DNA of 64,000 bases from Pseudoneurospora amorphoporcata (Eukaryota; Ascomycota; Sordariomycetes; Sordariales; Sordariaceae), in NCBI GenBank assembly GCA_033297205.1, contig MU859116.1, positions 62,001 through 126,000 on the forward strand, in the 5' to 3' direction. Under the pieces are notes generated by a model, which searched no databases, had not been told where the DNA came from, and worked only from the letters and a program-made list of their open reading frames with translations. The translations under genes were made by a program, and so were the position numbers. This document shows positions 55,366 to 64,000 of this stretch, in pieces; positions within the stretch are counted from its first letter, which is position 1; each line of letters opens with the position of its first letter.

Positions 55366-56411
55366 CAGGAGGATCGATCGCGGCTAGGTGAAGTGAATTG
55401 TATTTGGGCAGGCGTTGATTGTTCGAGTTGAGGTTGTTCTTTGTCCTGGGTTTGATGCAGGATAACGAACGAGTGGAAGGCGGTGGTGATGTAGTTGTTT
55501 ATGTCAGGCAGTGCCTCGTCGTGGACAGCTCAGCAGGATTTTTGGTGAAGGAATGAAAGGTTGGTAGGACTGATACGAGCTTAGCGAGCGACAAGTTGTG
55601 TGCGCGCTCGATTGTGTACGGCAGGGCCACTTGGTCAATGTTCTCAGAGCGAATATTTGGCGTAGGTCTTGGGAACCACCTTGCCGGCGACGAGATATAA
55701 AGGGCAAGACATCAATTCATGTGAACGGCCGGGATACCGAGGAGTTAAACCTGAAAAACCACAAGAACCACACCGTACTTAAACACACGAGATACAGGGC
55801 TTGGCTTCGTATTTATTGAACTTCATGTTGCTGCCTACAATGCACTTAGATACGCGAACCACAGAACCTTAAACCAACAACATCCGGGTCCGAACGGTTA
55901 AAAGTGGCCGAGTCCGAGGCCTAACCCAACCTTTCTAACTTCTTCGGGATCAATGCCACCCTCCCCGGGCAATGCTGAATGCTCCCCCCGGATTAAGAAG
56001 GGACCATTTGAGGCGGGAGATGCTTGGAGACGGGAACGACAAGTGTGCTTCCATTTCCTTTACCATGAATGATAGGTACAGTTGATGGTTAGTCTCATAA
56101 CATACCTAATCGCTGCGTGTACCGAAGTGTATGGTCAACCATCACCATTACAGTAATAATGATCGCTCAATCTACCAATGTGACGGAACTACAACAAGAC
56201 TGACTTTCATAGGGAACCAACCCTTCATTGACAACAACTTGAAGAACCATACGTGAGTCGTAGAAAAAAGAACCTGAACAATACATTATGTAAAACCATA
56301 TTCGCTATAAGCTCCAACCATTCCCACCACGCCAAGTCCCCTTTTCCCTTTAAACACCTCGTAGTTTGTCCCCTCCAACCATACCATCCCATCTGTAACA
56401 GCATACCAGAA
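55366..56411. other. Intergenic spacer
   Basis: A 1.05-kb spacer: promoter of the membrane-protein gene on the left, and 3' flank of dug2 on the right. No supported ORF, RNA gene or repeat. Confidence 0.5.
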
Positions 56412-59202
56412 CTACAACTTCCTAAAAACCGTCGTAAAAATCTCCCTGCTCTTCTGCAAGTTCACCAGCCTCAACCGCTCATTATGCAAATGCGCCGAGT
56501 CGCTCGCCTGTCCACAAGGTAAATGCGCGGCAGGAGCATTAAATTCCTTCTCCAAGAACCTAATGGGCGGGATGGATCCGCCTTCGCGGATATACAGCGG
56601 TTTCCGAGTCTTGGGCGCGGCGACGCCTGTGGGAGTAGTTTCGCCGTTTGTGGCGTTGGGTGGGAGGGTTACGCCGTTGGATTTTTCGTTATCTGATGTG
56701 TCTGGCTCTGAACTGGAAGATGTGGAAGAGGAGGATGGAGATGGTAAAGAGTGGGAGGGGGAGGGTGAGGAGCCCCAGGCTTGCATCACAGCTTCTTCCA
56801 GTGTGCGGAAGATGTAATTACCCGGTACACCCAACCACGGCTCAGCCTTATTGTCGATCCGTACAGTGAGAGTGTTTTCGCTATCGAACTGCTCGTACTC
56901 GGCTTTGAGGAAGGACTTGAGCTTTGAAATGACTTCCTCGACTTCCTGACCGGGCACCAGGCGGATACTGACGTTGGCGGTGGCGTGACTACTGATCAGA
57001 CTGCCATCGGGGCCGGACACGTTATATCGATGGATGGTCAGGTTGGGTTCGCGCCAGCGAGCCATCAGGCTGCGCTTGAGCGCGTCAATGGGTCCCGCGG
57101 TGGGGTTGCGCTTGATCAGGATACTGGCGATGTCATCGTAGCGCAGCTCTTCCTCTTCGGTGATGGGCAGGATGCCGTCATAGAAGCCGGGGATGTTGAC
57201 CCTGTTCTTGGGGCCCTTGAGCTTGCCGAGCAGCAGGGTCAGGTCCGTCAGGGGCTCGGAGATCATGTTACTGCCGTCTACGCCGGAGTGCAAGTCGGGA
57301 TGCTTGGAGTCGACGCAAACGGTGGCGTGCAGGACACCGCGGAGACCATAGGTCAGGCAGGGTACCTCGTCGTCTAGCCAATAACTGTTGGCTAGAAGGA
57401 CGTAGTCGATGTGGCCGATGAGATCCTTGTGCTTGTGGATGGTCTCCTCGAAACCCCGGGAACCGGACTCTTCTTCGCCTTCGATCAGGAAGATGATGTC
57501 GGAATCGAGAGCCTTGGCTTGCAACAGGTCGGAGACAGCGTAAAGAGCGGCGATAATGGGGCCTTTGTTGTCACTGACACCACGGCCGTAGAGATAGCCA
57601 TTCTGCCCGACAAGCTTGAATGGGTCGGTCTTCCAATTCTCGCCGGCCATATCCGCGGGTACCACATCATAGTGGCCGTAAAACAGAACCCTCTTCCGCT
57701 TCTCGGCAGGCTCGAGCTTGCCGCTAAACTTTGCAAAGACAACTGGGTTATGTGGGCCGTCGGAGCTGAGCATTTCTACTTGAGCTCCTAGTCGCTTGAA
57801 TAGGGAACCAAGGAAGGTAGCACCTTTACGACAATCTTCAGTAAACTCTGGTCGCGACGAAACGGTCTTGTATGAGACGAATTGGCGAAGGGAGCGGATC
57901 ATCATATCCTCGTGCTCACCGTCCGCCTCTTCGGTTTCCGCAGGCGCGCTGTTAACATGCCATATCCGGACTGTGTTGTCGTTGGCTCCGGTGATGAACA
58001 GTTGGTGGTTCTGGTATGTGGCGGCAGCTGCCGAGAGAATCTTAGCACCGTGTGCCTTCCATCGGCTGAGGCACTGATATCGCTGGCTGACGTCTTGGGA
58101 AGTGCCGTGGGACTCCTCGGTAGTGTGGGCTGCGCTGTGTTTCTACGCAATGTTAGAATCTGGCCGTAAGAGTAAAACTAGGAGGAATGGCAAGGGTGCT
58201 TACAGAAGCAAATCCGTCGGTAGAGGCACTCCAAAGGAGCCCGAACCTCAATCCAACGGCGTTGATGTTTCCGGTATGAGCATGGATCACTCTCAACCTC
58301 TGCTTGGTGTCCAAGTCCCATAGCTCAATGATACCGTGTAGCTTGCCGGCATAAAGGAAGGACCCATCCACAAACAAAGACATGACGGACTCGGCATCGT
58401 CCTCGCCAAGAACCATCAGCTCCTGAATACTGCCCTTAGTATCCTCGTCCTCGTGGTATCCAGGGCCCTTGTCGCTAAGCCTCCATAGCTTGATGGTGCC
58501 GTCACCACCACCGGAGACAAGAACCTCCTCATCGTCGTCCACCAGAACAGTTGGGCCCTTTGCGATCTGCATGCAAAAGACCCAGCCAAAGTGTGCGTAC
58601 TTCTCAACGGCATATGGATCGACTTCGAGCACGGTCTCGGCCCTGGGTATTAGGGAGTAGTAATCTTCAGTGCGCCTAGGGGTGGAGGTGCCGCCAACAG
58701 CGCGGGAATCGAAGAACTTATGCTGTCGCCTGTCCGGGTGGTTGGCGGAGTCGTGCGAGACCTTTCTGTCCTCGTCCTTCAAGCCGACCCATTGTATGTA
58801 CTGTGTCTGTGTGCCAAAGTATACCGTCTCGTTCTGGGGGGAGTAGACGACGCTGAAGACATCGCCGACGTCGTAGGTGCTGTAGATCTCGTAGAGTCGA
58901 GTGAATGATTTGGGGCACCACACATTGATTATTGGTTCGCAGGCGGTCGAGAAGAGGTATTTGCCGTCTTGAGAGAGGAAGAGGCAGAGGACGCTTCGCT
59001 TGTGGGCTTGGATGGTCTGGACGAGCTGGTAGGTGCTGAGGGACCAGACAACGATCTGACCCTTGCTGGTGCCGGTGAAGATGTAGTCGCCAGATACCGC
59101 GATGGAGAGGACCGAGCCATCGTGCTTCAATTCCTGCAGTTGATCGGGGGCAGCCTCAGGGCCGCCATCATCGAGATCGGAATGTTGTAGAGTTCCGGGC
59201 AT
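56412..59202 (-). CDS. dug2: DUG2, WD40/M20 peptidase subunit of the glutathione degradosome
   Basis: Exons 59202-58204 and 58142-56412 (GTAAGC donor, CTAAC branch site, phase 0) give 909 residues, close to yeast Dug2 (878). Residues about 25-425 hold WD40 repeats (SIAVSGDYIFTGTSKGQIVVW, SGGGDGTIKLW, FITGANDNTVRIW). The C-terminal half is an M20 metallopeptidase: FYGHYDVVPAD (metal His and Asp), GRGVSDNKGP (bridging Asp), EGEEESGS (catalytic Glu pair), DLHSGVDG, and a late His in the SAHLHNE region. Dug2 acts with the amidotransferase-like Dug3 to remove the gamma-glutamyl group of glutathione; the Cys-Gly peptide is then cut by Dug1. A Ser/Pro-rich insertion of about 60 residues lies inside the peptidase domain before REGGSIP. 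Translation was started at MPGTLQH because upstream in-frame sequence has no ATG. Confidence 0.92.
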
Positions 59203-60097
59203 TGTGACTGTGACTGTGACTGTGGTGGGGTTTTGTTTTGTGGGATTGGCGGGATTCGGATTCGGACGCGCCGCTGTCGGTAAGGTTGAGGATGATTCTG
59301 GACAATGGACGGTGGAGGAGGTTAGCAAAGACAGAGGGTTTGAAAGCGAGGAATTATATACGGTTGTAGGAATAAAATAAAATCCAACAAGATGCCAAAT
59401 GTCCGTTGTATGAGATGTGATTCATGCATGCAGGAATAATGGAAGTCGGGAGTTGGAGGCCGATGCCGAGGTGGAATGGGGTCTTTTTGGCTGACGACAT
59501 TCTGGAGTCCATTGTGACATTGACGGGAGTTCCGCCCTTGGGCCCCACCATCTGGGGTCTAGGCTCCTCTTTCAGGGGCGTGTCAGGAACCGGGCCCTGA
59601 GCCCTGTGGCAGTCACTGGAGCCAGCGTGCCCCACGTGCACCCGCTTGAATGGATGCTTAGGACCCTTCCTTCTTCAACTTGATGCTCCAAGACTCACTG
59701 TCCTCCAACACCTGCATTCCACCTGAACCTTCATCTCATATCTCCAGTCTGCACAAGAAAAGCAAACATCTCATCTGCCCACGGTCAAAGTAAAACTATT
59801 GCCTGGGGAGTACTCCTCCATCCCGGCTGAAATTTCAAAAAGCGTGATCGGATTTGCATCGCGGTCGAAAACTCCACTTGGATGGAAGAGCCGACTTCAG
59901 CCCTCATGCAAACGGAACGTGGCATTGGGTGACAAGAGGTTCCGATGACAATGAGGGAAAAGGGTATCCCGCGCCAGGACTGTTGGATGCAACGGATGAC
60001 AACCCATCGGCATGTTTGACTGGTGCTGGGAAAGGGTAGCATGTAGAGCCTCATCGGTAGGACGTGGGGGTTCAGGCGGCTTTGTTTGGATCGGGAT
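59203..60097. other. Intergenic spacer
   Basis: The left end is the dug2 leader, with a TGTGACTGTGAC-type short repeat at 59205-59222; the rest is 3' flank of the next minus-strand gene. A long minus ORF (59785-60399) lies antisense in register to that gene and looks like a shadow. No RNA seen. Confidence 0.5.
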
Positions 60098-60670
60098 TCA
60101 TCTATCTGTACAGATAAGGGAGAGCGTGATGGGGGCAGTAAATAAATCGTAGGGTATGCCGGGCAACACCAAAAAAGATATGTAAGTAAATGGAACCAAC
60201 TCACCATGAGAACCTGCCCTCTTCCTATCGCGTAGTGCTGTGGATGCCCTCGCCCTCGAGATCTTGATGCAGCCTTTGCAGATTTCATCATCGTTGTCAT
60301 GGCCATGGACACTCCCCTTTCCACCTCCCTTATGCCTTCGGTGGCTGTGCCGGTTCCAGGGATCGAACGAGTCACGGAGGACACCACTGATGGGCCCATC
60401 CATCGCGACTACATCCAGTGCAGCCATGGCGTCTTCTTGATCGGGCTCCGTCGAGTTGGTGGAGCTGCTGGCACGTCGTCCACCTTGAAGTCTCCAAACA
60501 AAGTTTCTGGGAATGATGGGGGTCCGAGATGATGGCTCCTCCTGAGTAGTCTCGGTCAAGGAAGAAGTGGAGGAGTTGGGCGAGCATGGTATATGCAGGA
60601 CGCCATTGCTTCCATCGGGCTGCTTCGCCTCTGGATGCTCGCCCATGTCGCAATAGCAAATATCTGTCAT
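60098..60670 (-). CDS. Hypothetical protein with Cys-containing ends
   Basis: I do not recognise this protein. ATG at 60670 opens MTDICYCDMGEHPEA; the body is Ser/Thr/Glu-rich, then has FVWRLQGGRRA, a His/Arg/Gly-rich patch (RHSHRRHKGGGKG) and CKGCI near the end. Exon 60670-60205 is followed by a 99-nt intron with GTGAGT donor and TACAG acceptor and an eight-base last exon to the stop at 60098, giving 157 residues. Because the intron length is a multiple of three and free of stops, the unspliced frame ends at the same stop with 33 more, hydrophobic, residues. Polarity and composition suggest an unstructured intracellular protein. Coding status is moderately likely. Confidence 0.45.
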   Translation of the reverse strand: MTDICYCDMGEHPEAKQPDGSNGVLHIPCSPNSSTSSLTETTQEEPSSRTPIIPRNFVWRLQGGRRASSSTNSTEPDQEDAMAALDVVAMDGPISGVLRDSFDPWNRHSHRRHKGGGKGSVHGHDNDDEICKGCIKISRARASTALRDRKRAGSHGELVPFTYISFLVLPGIPYDLFTAPITLSLICTDR

Positions 60671-62313
60671 GTTTGCTCGTGTGTCTCTAATCACTTGGGG
60701 GAAAGTGCTCACGGTAAGTATGCCGAACGATGACGCGAGATCAGGGGGTAACGATACCATCCCATATCTAAGGTATATATATAAGTCCAGCGGTAGGACC
60801 GGATAGTCGCATCCCTATAATCCAGAACGGATGGGCCGAAAGGAAGAGGGACGGAGGCATCTCACCGCTTTTCGTTCGGATAGCCAACAGCCAGCTAGAC
60901 CTACAGCCTCGTTGTTGTCAAAAAGCTCAGCTGAAAAGTCACACGAGTAGGTGAAACACTGAACCATCAAAAGGAACGGATTGACATAAGGGATTGGCAA
61001 TGGCTTCTTTTTATAACACTCCGCTCTACCCCCCCTAGACAATGCACATACATCCTGGCTTGGGTCATAGGCTTTGACGCCACAGTTTATATCTGGGCGA
61101 GCTTCAACACCATCAGTTGCAGAGGGTGATGGCTTCGTTCGAATATTTTTGCATGATGACCACGGGAGCCGGCCCGGGCCTTTGGTCTTTGCTCTGTCGT
61201 GGAACAGCAACGTTGAGCCAGTCCGATGTAGGTTGCTCCGAGGTTGGGTATCATAAGCACAGCAAAAGGGGACCAAGGGACCTTGCCAATTCGAGTTCGA
61301 ATTACACCACAGCAAAGCCATCCGGTTTTGAATCTTGGTCGGAAAATGGCTCAGTTATCTCGCGATGTTGTATGAGATGAAGCGATATCGCATGCTGATG
61401 GGACGCGTCGAGATCGCATATGTCGTGCAATGCTGCTGTCACGCTGTGTCTGTTTCTGTTCACCGCAGAGGCTCTTTTTCCCGATGAAGCATCTTCGAAA
61501 TGCCCCGAGATCCAATATTTCCAGGGCTAACAGAGCCGGTGAAAGCCTTCAAAGTCGAAGCCCCTAGGTTAGCTGAGATGAAACAGAGGCAAGTGATCGC
61601 CGTGTTGTACGATACATCATCTTCATAGTTCGGAATCAGGTGAAGAAAGTAGGGCGAATAGAAATCAGAGTGAAGTTAAGATCGTGGATGGAAGGTACCC
61701 GAAGGTACCAAAATATGAGACAAGGTGATGTTAGGAAGACACCGAGGAATGTCTTGGAGAAAGGTCTCTAGCACTCCGTAACTCGTGCTAAACGCAAGTC
61801 ATACCGGCAACATGGACCCCATAGTCGGCGACTAACGAGGCCATCACAGATCATCGCCGGTTGGATTCATCAATATCACAACATGGTGGCGCAAAGTGTA
61901 GCGGAGAGAGTTTCGTTGTATCCGCGAGGTACCGCCCTGACACTGAAACAAGAGGACGCTCGGGCCAGGAAAGCCGGGTCTTGGCACAAGCAGGGTCGGT
62001 GGGCCTGCCCGGAACTGACCCGTGCAAGGCGGTCATAATTTTTTTTGGCTTCTGAGATCATCACCAAAAGGTCTGCTCCGAACTCCGCGCCCGTATCTTT
62101 AACCACAAATCCATCCATCCGCATCCGCTTTGCTCCCCGCCGACACCCACGGTCCCACCACCGACCGTCGCCTTGCTCCCCCGACGACCTCCCTCACCTC
62201 GGTGTCGCACTCCGTATTAGAACTCGACTGCGACATATTCAATCCTCTCCGAGAGACCACTCGATCCCCGCTTAACTCGCGATCCCCATAACCCCCATAA
62301 ACCACCCGCCAAG
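60671..62313. promoter_or_regulatory. Divergent spacer upstream of tim17
   Basis: This 1.64-kb spacer separates the hypothetical gene (-) from tim17 (+). A minus ORF of 168 codons (60815-61321) has no domain and an odd composition; I leave it out. A GGTACC-containing short repeat occurs at 61695-61712. The last 200 bp are C/T-rich leader of tim17. Confidence 0.45.
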
Positions 62314-63120
62314 ATGGATCACACTCGCGACCCTTGCCCGTGGGTTATCCTCAACGATTTTGGTGGTGCCTTCGCCATGGGTGTATGTTGTCCCTCTATG
62401 TTGCTCTTTGTTCTTCCACCATGTGGCTACCGACAAACACGATGGCACAATGTTGAGTGTGGTTGGCCTAAACCCCTCGTTGTCGCCGTCGCCGTCGCCG
62501 TCGCCGTCGCTTCACCTTGTTGACTGCTTTACTGTTGTATGGAGTTAGTTGCTGACACAATGTCGCCGACCATATAGGCTATCGGTGGTACGATCTGGCA
62601 CGGTATCAAGGGCTTCCGTAACAGCCCTTACGGCGAGAGGAGAATCGGCGCCATCACTGCCATCAAAATGCGCGCCCCTGCGCTCGGCGGTAACTTCGGT
62701 TAGTCAACAACCCGCCTGACACACATCTATCATGCGGCACTTGCCACGGCACCAATACTAACTGATGACGATTAGGTGTTTGGGGTGGTCTTTTCAGCAC
62801 ATTCGACTGCGGTATCAAGGGACTAAGGAACCACAAGGAGGACCCGTGGAACTCCATCATCGCCGGTTTCTTCACTGGTGGTGCGTTGGCGATTCGTGGT
62901 GGTTACAAGGCGGCCCGTAACGGTGCTATCGGCTGCGCTGTTCTCCTGGCTGTTATTGAGGGTGTCGGTATTGGTTTCCAGAAGATGCTTGCTGGCGCCA
63001 CAAAGCTAGAGGTATGCTTGGGAAGGTTGTTAGGACGAAAAGATGTGGTCGCTAACTCGCTCTCTCTTTCACTACTAGGCTCCTGCGCCACCCCCGTCCA
63101 ACGAAAAAGTCCTTGCTTAA
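62314..63120 (+). CDS. tim17: TIM17, mitochondrial inner-membrane import translocase subunit
   Basis: Four exons (62314-62382, 62578-62698, 62776-63011, 63079-63120) join in frame to 155 residues, the normal length. It opens [20 protein letters not shown] and then has [58 protein letters not shown] and [18 protein letters not shown], which are the landmarks of Tim17 and its four membrane helices. Tim17 forms, with Tim23, the TIM23 presequence translocase; conserved acidic residues near the N-terminus matter for import. Donors are GTATGT, GTTAGT and GTATGC. The C-terminal tail is [20 protein letters not shown] hexamer repeat lies in intron 1. Confidence 0.96.
62482..62510 (+). repeat. GTCGCC hexamer repeat in tim17 intron 1
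   Basis: Four perfect copies of GTCGCC and a partial fifth lie within the first intron of tim17. Confidence 0.85.
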
Positions 63121-63481
63121 ATACAATACAGCGGTCATTTAAAAGTTTCGATTTAGGATGCACAAAGATTGTCGATTACATCATCTCTCTCAACTCCTTT
63201 CTCCCACCTGGCCCGTCTCGGTTTGGGCTAGGCTGTGTATTTGTCTACGCATTTCATGACAGTCAGCATTTTGGGTGGCGGCGTTCCATGTAACATAGAA
63301 ACGGGTTTGTTGGTTACGCTTCGATATAACGGAGGTCAGCGCGGATGCTTTGCCTCAGCGCGGAAGAACACCCATCCGAATAATATTTTCTCTTTTTTTG
63401 GAAGACAGAAGAACATGCGCTTTGCTAACGTGTCACCGGCTAACGTGTTTTAAAGACAAAGGGAACCGTCTAACTAGCCTA
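63121..63481. other. Convergent spacer
   Basis: This 361-bp spacer lies between the 3' ends of tim17 and the asparaginase-like gene and should hold both 3' untranslated regions. No gene or repeat is seen. Confidence 0.5.
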
Positions 63482-64000
63482 CTAGATCTTTTCGCCACTC
63501 CAAACCCGCGGATCCTCAGGTTTACCTTCACCGATATACGAACTTGGGATATCCTGGTCCTTTCGAAAGATACGAGCATATGCGACGCCTTCCTCGTCTA
63601 TCCAAGCCCGGAACATGCCACCGCAGTTATAGTCCTGAAGGATCTCAGATCGAGTCTCGACGACATGACCATTTGCGTCCCGGACGATCACCGATTCCAG
63701 TCCGATAATGCCACCTTCACCTTCGCCAGTCTTGCCCCATCGATCCTCGGCGCTCTTCTGAAGCTCTCCAGACGGCCCAGCAACTTTGGTCAAAGCCACG
63801 GCGGAAGGAAGGACAGAATACCGAGCAATGGCGCCCACAGTTCTCGCAGCAGCAGTGCGAAGATACGAATCACCATTGCCAGTTCCAGAAACGCCAATCG
63901 ACCTGGTGGTGGTCAACTCGCCAGACAAGTCGTGGTGGGTAGGGGTATACAGAAAAGGCGAAGGCAGACAGTCAGCAACCAGGCCCTTTAGCGCATCCGA
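63482..64000 (-). CDS. Asparaginase / isoaspartyl peptidase-like (Ntn hydrolase), C-terminal part
   Basis: The gene runs off the right end of the window; 172 codons up to the stop at 63482 are present. The visible part contains SGELTTTRSIGVSGTGNGDS, then YLRTAAARTVGAIARYS, EDRWGKTGEGEGGIIGLE and DYNCGGMFRAW. The SxTGNGD-x(3)-R pattern is that of the small (beta) subunit of plant-type asparaginase/isoaspartyl peptidases, in which the GTG/G(D)S loop lines the active site. The nucleophile Thr lies upstream, outside the window, so activity cannot be judged. Such enzymes cleave themselves and hydrolyse L-asparagine or isoaspartyl dipeptides. I see no intron in this part. The frame is open to the last base. 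Confidence 0.75.
   Translation of the reverse strand, partial: SDALKGLVADCLPSPFLYTPTHHDLSGELTTTRSIGVSGTGNGDSYLRTAAARTVGAIARYSVLPSAVALTKVAGPSGELQKSAEDRWGKTGEGEGGIIGLESVIVRDANGHVVETRSEILQDYNCGGMFRAWIDEEGVAYARIFRKDQDIPSSYIGEGKPEDPRVWSGEKI

Noticed and set aside
59785..60399. Minus-strand ORF of 204 codons
   Set aside because: Overlaps the coding exon at 60205-60670 in another frame and becomes hydrophobic only in the intron; a shadow frame.
60815..61321. Minus-strand ORF of 168 codons
   Set aside because: No domain, scattered Cys and Trp, no splice or leader support, and it lies in a long spacer.
1..64000. Transposable elements, CRISPR arrays, prokaryotic operons
   Set aside because: No transposase, reverse transcriptase, terminal repeats or spaced repeats were seen; the genome type is fungal.

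Overview
The window is nuclear DNA of a filamentous ascomycete, most likely a Sordariales fungus close to Neurospora. The evidence is short introns (about 50-100 nt) with GTAAGT/GTATGT-like donors, CTAAC-type branch sites and C/TAG acceptors, intergenic spacers of 0.4-1.9 kb, intron-bearing tRNA, and the gene content itself (TIM17, DUG2, MON2, MMS2, a bZIP-DUF3425 factor). I see no transposon, no CRISPR, no 5S rRNA and no secondary-metabolite cluster. Exon joins were worked out by hand from splice signals and frame continuity; they are predictions.

Left part (1-19.5 kb): cysteinyl-tRNA synthetase (-) with a possible dual mitochondrial/cytosolic start; a nucleoside 2-deoxyribosyltransferase-like protein (-); a large protein with three copies of a zinc-finger-like module plus a C-terminal cupin-like domain (+); an unrecognised protein with a hydrophobic N-terminus (+); a Ser/Thr protein kinase with a coiled coil (-); a bZIP transcription factor (+); and a tRNA-Ala(UGC) gene with slightly degenerate arms.

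Middle (19.5-36 kb): a 1065-residue AT-hook/basic coiled-coil protein (-) whose N-terminus looks like a LYR-type domain; the ubiquitin-conjugating enzyme variant MMS2 (-); the Golgi/endosome trafficking protein MON2 (+); mitochondrial stomatin-like protein SLP2 (-); and a fungal multi-pass membrane protein (+).

Accessory-looking part (36-50 kb): small or lineage-restricted genes in long spacers: a possibly frameshifted gene, a small Cys/Trp-rich ORF, two diverged paralogues of a GWLxFRN-type protein, a small membrane protein with a PPxY-type tail, a NAPE-PLD-like metallo-beta-lactamase, a cupin, and two micro-proteins of 53 and 51 residues.

Right part (50-64 kb): an MFS monosaccharide transporter (-), tRNA-Lys(CUU) (+), a single-pass membrane protein (-), DUG2 of the glutathione degradosome (-), a small hypothetical protein (-), TIM17 (+) and the C-terminal part of an asparaginase/isoaspartyl peptidase-like protein cut by the window end (-). 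Most genes are unrelated housekeeping neighbours, as is normal in fungi; I see no operon-like or pathway clustering. The observations most worth a second look are the triple-module zinc-finger/cupin protein, the LYR/AT-hook fusion, the paralogous GWLxFRN pair with an internal repeat expansion, and the micro-protein genes.
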